Source: Lepraria neglecta (Eukaryota; Ascomycota; Lecanoromycetes; Lecanorales; Stereocaulaceae). From it: 64,000 bases of DNA. A program made the position numbers and the translations under genes. The notes under the pieces were generated by a model. That model saw only the letters and a list, made by a program, of their open reading frames with translations, ran no database searches and was not told the DNA's origin. Shown piece by piece: positions 56,996-64,000 of the stretch; within the stretch, counting starts at the first letter, position 1; each line of letters begins with the position of its first letter. The stretch covers positions 2,232,001-2,296,000 of the forward strand of contig CM065651.1 in NCBI GenBank assembly GCA_033220425.1, written 5' to 3'.

Positions 56996-57275
56996 AAAGG
57001 AACATCTCCGTAGCATCACATGAGGCTCAAACTTGCAGAAGTAAACGCAAACGCAAGGAAGCATTTCGGTGAGGTCATCTAGGTCATCACGCCGTGGTGA
57101 AGCACCAATGACTTCGCTAAGCGAGCGTGATGTTTCCATCAACACACGCCACCTGACTCTGAATTTCCAACTAACCCACTCACCTTCCCACAACGTATCA
57201 CCTCTACGCCTCACAACTCATCAGATCTGATCATCAACTGCTCCTACAAGGTGACCTCTCGCACTTGGCGTAGCT

Positions 57276-58304
57276 ATGGACGACGCGCATCGCGACCGTC
57301 TTCGCCAGCTTGAAGCCCAGCTGAAGGCCCAACGACAAGACGGTGAGTTTCTATCAAGTGATCATAACTCACTCCAACATGCTAAAGACAGCAGATGTCC
57401 GTCGTTCAGAGCATAGAGATGACCACTACTCTAAATTGACGCGTCGGCCCATGAGTGTTTCTCCTTTTCCAGGAGCTTGTCACCAACACTCTCCAGGCAG
57501 CCCAGAGCCTACCTTGGCGTCTGGGCATTTGCTTTCCGCGCGTATGCATGGTCCTGTACGTGTCTCCCTCGCCATTAAAGCGGAGTCTTAGCACAATAAC
57601 GACCACAAGCTTCCTAATCTCACGGCTTACGAGCGAGCTCGCTTGGTGAAAATTAGATTCAACAGCGAGGAGAGGGACGCCTTGGCGTCATTCCTCGCTC
57701 CTGATCTTGTTGCTTGTGAGTCTTTCTCTACTGTTTGAAGTTCTGCATTGACTATGATGTGCACAGTATCAAGCCTACAGACCTCCAATACCAGCTTTAA
57801 GTTCCTCAAGATCGACCTCGCCGGTGCATCTTACATTTCCAATTCGCACAACCCAGCCCTCTCATCAATAAGGTTGTGGCGATGTATGCGTCTGTGGTGC
57901 CGACAACAACATGACTCCACAGCCCCAGCCTAGAGCTACGCCTGACGTTTTTTTGGTCGAACCTTGAGCGTGAGCTCAGCTCGCCCGAGCGCTTGACCAC
58001 CCAAGGGCCCCAGCTTCTAGCTCAAACTCGGTACCTGTTGTTAATCGGAGAGGTAACCCAACCCTCAAACACCACCCAGGCTACAAGCTCGAAGGACTTG
58101 TTGACCCTTCTTGAGAACTCGTTGACCCAACCAGATGCTGAAATCCAACCTACTTCTCACTCGCCAGTGACTCCGAACTCGCATCCTGTCCCATCAGCCA
58201 TCAAATTCGAGAGCAAAGAACCTGAAACAAAGCCTGCATCAACGTATTCCGGCCGTGCCAATCAGCTTCACGTGACCGTTTCCAGGCCTTCTAACCCATG
58301 GTGA
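57276..58304 (+). CDS. Hypothetical multi-exon protein with N-terminal coiled coil
   Basis: The ATG at 57276 begins MDDAHRDRLRQLEAQLKAQR, a short coiled coil, with a GTGAGT donor right after. Downstream exon-like blocks are RRSEHRDDHYSKLTRRPMSV, HKLPNLTAYERARLVKIRFN with SEERDALASFLAPDLVA, then (after an intron 57717-57769) YQAYRPPIPA, and later FFWSNLERELSSPERLTTQG with LLALLEN-type Ser/Thr/Pro-rich sequence to the TGA at 58302-58304. The exact joining is uncertain: one of the introns would be only about 36 bases, and a phase problem remains near 57930. No known domain is recognised. The order after TMA64, same strand, fits an ordinary gene, not a remnant. Confidence 0.4.
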
Positions 58305-59122
58305 CGCTCTTTATGTCCTTGTATAGTGCAAGGTCACCCGTGTAGAGACACGGTGCAAATTGTCTCCGGGAGCAGACTTGCTGGGAGCCCGTACGTATCA
58401 CAAGGTTTCAATTAGATCCGCTGGTTAAGACTGCCATAGCAGTGTTCCTGTCCGCTAACCCATATCGCCGCCACATGTGGAAGAATGCGTGAGACCGGCA
58501 CTTGGCACTTAGAAGATAGTTGCTACCATGGGAAATGAGCCCGAGAAGAAGCGGGTGGCGGCCGAGCATGACAGACATCACGGTATTACGAATAAAGAGC
58601 TCTGGCGGAGTGGTGTTGACCCAAGACGACTTAACCCAGTCCGATAGATGACGTATGTCCACTTTTGCAGGTCTACGAATGTGTACGGTAAGACTTCAGT
58701 CTGCTGGAAAGAGCTCCATTCTAGCTTCTCTCGATGCGAAGGTTGCCATACTGACGCTCTTACCGTGACGCGAGTGAGACTTGTGTCGAGTTAGAGGCAA
58801 TTTTTTGGCGACGTTAAGCTCGCGAGTGTGGGAATGAGGACTTCAACTGGCTCTTGAGGGAGCCGAAACCACCGTTGGGAGGACAGGCACAAAACAGACC
58901 ACAGTTAGCCTCACCCATTATGTTCGGCAGTACCGTTTCCACATGTGCTTGTGGATGAAAGTAATTTTCTCCAGGCGTTGACCCCCGCTCAATCTTCGAA
59001 ATTAGATACACCCCCAATGAAAGAATGATGTACAGGAACTCCCTTCGCTGAAACCCAACAAGCGTACTGACATGAGGTGACATGTATATGTCGATCTTCA
59101 ATGCGGACTTATAGCCCAATAT
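58305..59122. other. Intergenic, convergent 3' ends
   Basis: About 800 bases; short frames on the minus strand (for example 58408-58662) show no motif. Confidence 0.35.
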
Positions 59123-60301
59123 TCAAGGTCCCTTTACGCCCTTCTTCTCATCCTTCTTATCTCCTCCGCCATCCTTCTCATCCTTCTTCTGCGGCTTTTT
59201 CTGATCATGTTCCTTCTCCTTGCGTTTAAACTTCCCACTCGCCTCATCCTTTCGCTCCTGCTCCTTCGCCGCCTCGTCCCTCTCCTTCATCTTACGCTCC
59301 TCAGTCTCAACCATATCTGTACCAATCCATCAGCACCCACTCCCTAACGTTCGGCTCATCACGCAAAGTTGTAGAGACCCACCTCTCCACTGATCCTCCC
59401 CCTGATACCGCTCATGATGAACCTTCTTCTCAATCAAATGCTTATGTTCCGGATCATTCGGATCAATAATCTTAACAGTCTCCCACCTCCCCTCTCCCTT
59501 TCCCCGATCACCCACCTCAAAGACCGCCGTAGCAATTAATACCGCAATCGTCAAGGTCTGGGCGTACACCCTAGCCTGCACCAATTTCTGCTGCGTGCTC
59601 AAATGCGGGGACCTTCCAACGATGCCAAGAGCAAGGCCCATGCTGAGGACCCAGGACCCGGCGACGATTGGGTAGCGGTTCTCCTTGCCGAAGTCCATGA
59701 AGCGCTCGTAGGCGGATTTGTTGGCTTCGGCTTGGGCGCGGACTCTTTCGGCTTCATCTTTGTAGGATTCTTCTGGGTGGCGGGATTTTTCGAAGGTGCG
59801 GGAGAAGTGGTCTGCTGTTACGATTGCTGTGGGATGAGAATGTGTTAGCAATCCACTTTGAAAGCCACCTTGACCTCCCTGGGCTCTCTTCAATCGTATC
59901 CACATTCCATTCCCTTCTCCGTACTGCTATCCAGTGAACCCGTCGTCATCCGCGTTCGAAAGGTGTATGTTCCTCCTCTTCTCGAAGCCCAAGCCCAGGC
60001 ACAAGCCCCAGCACCCTCCTCGGTTTCCTATCATTGAACGAGAGCGCTAAACATACCGCCAAATGTAGCTGACGAAGTAGTCAAGAACGCCCTCAACGGG
60101 AGGGTCAATTGTCGAAACGCAGGGTATCGCACACTCGCTCCATAGACACCAAGAAACCCAACGGCCAATCCACCGAGCCCACCTAGGGAACCGCCTTTGA
60201 GTGTCTCACTGTATTGTGTCAGCGTTGCCAGGAGTGGAAAGCTTGAAGGTGGGCAGCTACATGTAGTGGTCATGCTCCTCTTCTTTGGTGAGGATCTTCA
60301 T
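59123..60301 (-). CDS. HIG1-domain mitochondrial protein (Rcf2-like respiratory supercomplex factor)
   Basis: The ATG at 60299-60301 gives MKILTKEEEHDHY, then an intron, then SETLKGGSLGGLGGLAVGFL with YPAFRQLTLPLRAFLTTSSA. A further exon gives RHPEESYKDEAERVRAQAEA, FMDFGKENRYPIVAGSWVLS, MGLALGIVGRSPHLSTQQKL and VQARVYAQTLTIAVLIATAV. This two-helix block with the QKLVQARVYAQ segment is the HIG1 domain. The last exon is very Lys/Glu/Asp-rich (EERKMKERDEAAKEQERKDE and following), ending at 59123. Rcf1/Rcf2 proteins bind cytochrome c oxidase and help assemble respiratory supercomplexes in the inner mitochondrial membrane. The N-terminal extension with its own hydrophobic stretch fits Rcf2 better than Rcf1. 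No damage is seen. Confidence 0.83.
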
Positions 60302-61388
60302 GGCTGCTGATCGTGTGGCGGTTCTGGAAGCAAATAAGAACGTGACAGCAAGGGCTCAAGGTGTATAGGAGGTCAATTGGGAGGGCAATTGAAAGATTCG
60401 AGCAATCCGTGTGCCCGCCTCCAACGACGGAAATGCCAGCCGGAGTAGCTTCGGGATGACGTATAAGTTCAAAATGGCATGATGACTAAGCAGACCGACA
60501 CAACCATAGAAAAACGCGTCTGCTTCCTGCTTAGTATCTTTTCATGGCCAATTATTGGTACAACAGGGCTTTCAGCCATACGTCAAACAATGCAGATGGC
60601 GACTACATAAACCACGAGCCACAATGAACATATTTGAAGTATGTTGGCTACCCACTTATGCGAGCATTGCTTGATGTTTACGCCGGTCCTCCGAGATGGT
60701 CACGCCAGCAAAAGCACTCGGGCTCATTCATTTCAAGGTGTATATTCAAGACAGGGCATAACTGCAGAGGACGCACATTTGTCCCCTAGTTCGCCCTTCT
60801 ACCCTATTGCAGTCCCTCCAAACATTCCCCAGCCAAAAGTTCTACATGCTACAACTACTAATCACAAGGCTTCGAGTCTATTGATCACCGCCTCTGAGTA
60901 AAATCAATCTATCGACATTGTGAAGCCTGTGTTCACCAGTAGCGGTGTCCGTCTGGAAGAACCCCATGTTCGTATTGTTGATAGTATGAGGAACCGATAG
61001 CACGTTTCCTGGATCCGATCCGAGGAATTGAGTTTGATGCTTGCCGTGTGCCTTGACAGTAAGAGGTTCGCGATGGACCAGGATCTCTTTGCCCAACCAG
61101 AATTTGGCATTGCCACCTTATCAACGCTAGCTTTGTTCCGATGTTGTACAGACAAAGCCAAAGCCTGGTAGGGCGGCTTCTCCCTACGCGCGTTCTCAGA
61201 ATCCTCATTCACTTCGTCATTTCCCCATCTTTTTTTTCCCTACCACCTTGTCTTCTCAATAGCTCTTCCTTCCATCTCTTCACCACTCCACCACCTCGAC
61301 TTTCCACCGCCTTGTAGACATCTAGTCGCGTCGACTTGGCATATTTTGTATCATTTTGACCAGAACCGCTCCAATCTTCTCAGCCAAT
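60302..61388. other. Divergent upstream region
   Basis: About 1.1 kb between the HIG1 gene (leftward) and the JEN1-like remnant (rightward). A pyrimidine-rich stretch at about 61220-61330 precedes the latter's ATG. No other gene is supported. Confidence 0.4.
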
Positions 61389-62915
61389 ATGGATATCATT
61401 CAGAATTGGAAGCTCTGGGAAAACAACATCACCTTCATCGACGAGGATGGAGTCACAGTCGCTAGGACGATCGCTCGCGTTATGCCTCCTGCGCCGTGGG
61501 AGGTCATGGCCTTGCTGTCTTTCAGGAGTTGGCTCTACTTTGCCATGGGACTGTGAGTGCGACCTTTATATACGCGACGATCGCTTAAGCTCACTTGTAC
61601 AGGGCTACATGGACTGCGGACAGCCAAGACTTCAATGCCGTCAACCTAGTCACAACAGAACTCTCTGCGAGATACGGCCGATCATTGTCCGCCATTACAG
61701 TCTCAGTCACCTTAACGCTTCTATTCCGATCACTCGGAGCCTTTCTCATTGGCATGCTTGCCGACATTTTCGGGCAGAAATGGCCTCTCTTCTTCAATCT
61801 GGTGGTTCTGTCAGCTTTGCAAATCGCCACAGCTTTCGCGCCGACGTACTCAGCTTCATTCGTGTTCGTGCGCTCTTCGGAATCTTCATGGGTGGAATCT
61901 AGGGTCTCTCTGCGGCACTTACCCTCGAGAACATGCCAGCCGAAGCTCGCAGTTTCTTCTCCGGACTCTTGCAACAAAGCTACGCCCTGGGCTACCTCAT
62001 AGCAGCCGGAGTCAATCTCGGAGCCGTACCATCGACCAAAGTGGGCTACCAAATCATTTTCTTCGTTGGAGCAGGTTTCACCGCGCTCATTGCCATCTTC
62101 GCCCTCCTCATTCCCGAGTCTCATATCTACCGCGACAACAAGCACATAACCAACACCAAATCGCGCTACGCCGGAGTCTGGAAAGATCTCAAATTCGCTT
62201 CTCGCCTTTACTGGAAAATGGTCCTCTATTGCGTGCTCCTGGCCATGGCCTTCAAATGGATGAGCCACGGTGCCCAAGATGTCTACCCGAACTACATCAA
62301 AGTGCAAAAGGGACTCGGAAACAGAGGCGCCAGCATCGCGACTATGATCGGCCAGTGCGGCGCCGTGGCGGGCGGTTTAATTTGCGGGTACTATTCGCAG
62401 TTCCTTGGCCGTCGGCTTACAATTGTATTAGCGTGCTGCTTTGGACTTGCCGTGATCCCACTTTGGACTCTGTTTCAGCGGGCTAGTAGCGGGCGAGTTC
62501 TTCCTTCAAGGTGTTCAAAATGGCGCGTGGGGCGTCATGCCTGTCTTGCTCAACGAGTACACGCCACCACAATTTCGGGGTTGGTTTCCTGGTACGGTCT
62601 ATCAGCTTGGTAATATGCTTTCGGCGCCTGCGGCGGAGATTCAGACTGTCAGTGCTAGTGCATTTTTGAAAATTGGGAAGCCGAACTAATCCCAAGTCAT
62701 GACTATTGTGTATTGTCTTTGCGGCTGTCATTATCATTACGGCGAGCGGGCAGGAGAGGTTGGGGAGTCATTTCGAGCTGGTGAAGAAGGCGTGTGCGGA
62801 GGAGAATATTGGGAAGGAGAACTTGGAGGGTAATATGGGTGAAAAGGGGGGTTGGAGGATGGATCAGGAGAAAGGAGCGGGAGAAGGAGTGGAGCAGCTG
62901 GACAAGTTTGAGTGA
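61389..62915 (+). pseudogene. JEN1-like monocarboxylate (lactate/pyruvate) MFS transporter, dead copy
   Basis: The ATG at 61389 starts DIIQNWKLWENNITFIDED, with LLSFRSWLYFAMG at the end of exon 1. Exon 2 gives ATWTADSQDFNAVNLVTTEL, LLFRSLGAFLIGMLADIFGQ (loop 2-3 MFS motif) and KWPLFFNLVVLSALQIATAF. Near 61865 the frame slips by one base (to VRALFGIFMGGI), and TAG at 61900-61902 replaces the Trp expected before GLSAALTLENMPAEARSFFS. The frame is good again through GLLQQSYALGYLIAAGVNLG to VIPLWTL, then shifts near 62480 to GLVAGEFFLQGVQNGAWGVM and PPQFRGWFPGTVYQLGNMLS. A last exon ends at 62915. JEN-type transporters carry lactate or pyruvate with protons. The gene cannot make a full protein. 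Confidence 0.75.
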
Positions 62916-64000
62916 TAGGGTTTTGATGTGTACCTCAGGCTTTATGACTGCTGGTGCTAAGGTTTTAATTCTGCTCTCGCGCAGACATTATCTTCATACG
63001 GCCTTCTCTCCTTCTCATGGCCACAACTGTGCTCTAAGAGCGGACTGAAATGGAGGTGACCACGGCGCTATTCACTCAAACTGGAATTCAAGAACGAGCA
63101 AGAATCACCCAGGTCGTCAGTGATGATTCTCTGAATTCCTAAGGAAAATTTGGCTCATCTATGAGGATTCCCATCCTAGTATCTTTGTTAATTCCATCAT
63201 CGAAGTGCAATAAATAAATCGAGTTGATATGTTCTCTAAATAGACTGATTTCGAAAGGACAAGATCCGAAAGTATATGGAGTTGGCGACTCAGAGTTTAC
63301 TAGCAGAGGCTGGATGATGTACAAGAATTCCCTGTAACCACCAGCAAAAAAAACTTCGCAATGTTGGTGTCAGAATTTAAAGCTGATGAGACTTGCGTAA
63401 AGGTCAATTTTGTTCGACAGATAATCAGGCAACATACGAATGAATAGGTCGACGGCCGCCTCGTCATCAACTCTTGCGCCCAGTGCAATTCCAACCGATA
63501 GTCGACTTTAGTGAGGCATTTGAGACCCTAGTTCCACAACATACCGCCCGAACTGGTAGAGTCATCGAAAGACTTGCTGGGTAGGAAGGTAAGGAAGTGA
63601 AGTGTGGTTATCGTTATCTAAGGAAGCAAATGACCACAATGAGGCGAGGAAATGTCGCAAGTGTGGACACTGATAAAGGCCAGGTTGTCCCTACCACGGC
63701 AGTCCAGAAAGTGGCAACTTAGAATGGCCATCGACTACAAAGGGATCTTGTGGCAGGGAACGTCGCGTAAAACTTAGGCAACAGCTCAGCCTCAATGTTT
63801 CAGCGCTTCAGCGCGTATTCTACATGGCCTTGGCGTTCCCTTGTCGATCACCACCTTTCTAGATGGCGATGGTGTGGCACAGCACATTCGCCTGAAATTC
63901 ATCCAGTCTCCGGTGGACACATCTTGTATATTGTGGCTCACTTCGAAGGGTTTCACGGTGTTTAATCCATGATCCTATCTTGGTACCTGAAACAACAAGT
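62916..64000. other. Right end, nothing recognised
   Basis: About 1.1 kb with short frames only. No further gene, repeat end or RNA was recognised. Confidence 0.35.

Noticed and set aside
1-64000. CRISPR arrays, bacterial-type operons, riboswitches
   Set aside because: No regularly spaced repeats of that type; intron structure and gene families show a eukaryotic fungal genome.

Overview
The window is fungal, from a filamentous ascomycete (Pezizomycotina). Coding regions are broken by short introns of about 45-60 bases with GT...AG ends. The gene families (HET, NACHT NLR, Rhodopsin-domain membrane proteins, GH76, SEY1, TMA64) are typical of that group. There is no operon structure. The genus cannot be fixed from the sequence alone.

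Layout: 0-10.3 kb holds the 3' end of a type-B carboxylesterase, a decayed HET gene, an intact APC amino-acid permease and an intact Rhodopsin-domain membrane protein. 12-20 kb holds a small secreted protein, an intact GH76 mannanase between two broken F-box-like genes, a broken alpha/beta hydrolase and a DUF3659-type repeat region. 19.7-24.2 kb holds a dead 2OG-Fe(II) oxygenase and a divergent intact pair, a SAM methyltransferase and an SDR. 24.6-30 kb holds a decayed Rhodopsin-domain gene and a GT2 gene with three in-frame TAG codons. 31.7-37.2 kb holds a frameshifted NACHT NLR, abutted by four tandem copies of an unrecognised secreted or membrane protein family. 37.6-40.5 kb is intact SEY1. 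41-43.1 kb is a tandem pair of secreted paralogues. 43.7-45.8 kb is a second decayed HET gene. 48-52.5 kb is a duplicated secreted gene, one copy split by a 2,637-bp pogo/Fot1-like transposon with 60-bp perfect terminal inverted repeats. 52.7-54.3 kb is a dead epoxide hydrolase. The right end has intact TMA64/eIF2D, a hypothetical gene, a HIG1-domain (Rcf2-like) mitochondrial gene and a dead JEN1-type carboxylate transporter.

Overall, a few intact housekeeping genes (SEY1, TMA64, the HIG1 gene, permease, GH76) sit among many accessory genes in all stages of decay. By hand I count about 23 in-frame stop codons inside otherwise recognisable reading frames. About 16 are TAG, most easily explained as CAG->TAG or TGG->TAG, that is C->T at CpA on one strand. 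This fits repeat-induced point mutation (RIP), although most of the affected genes are not visibly repeated in the window. HET, NLR and tandem secreted genes together suggest a fast-evolving, allorecognition or effector-like accessory region. Intron placements and reading frames were worked out by eye and have not been tested against transcripts.
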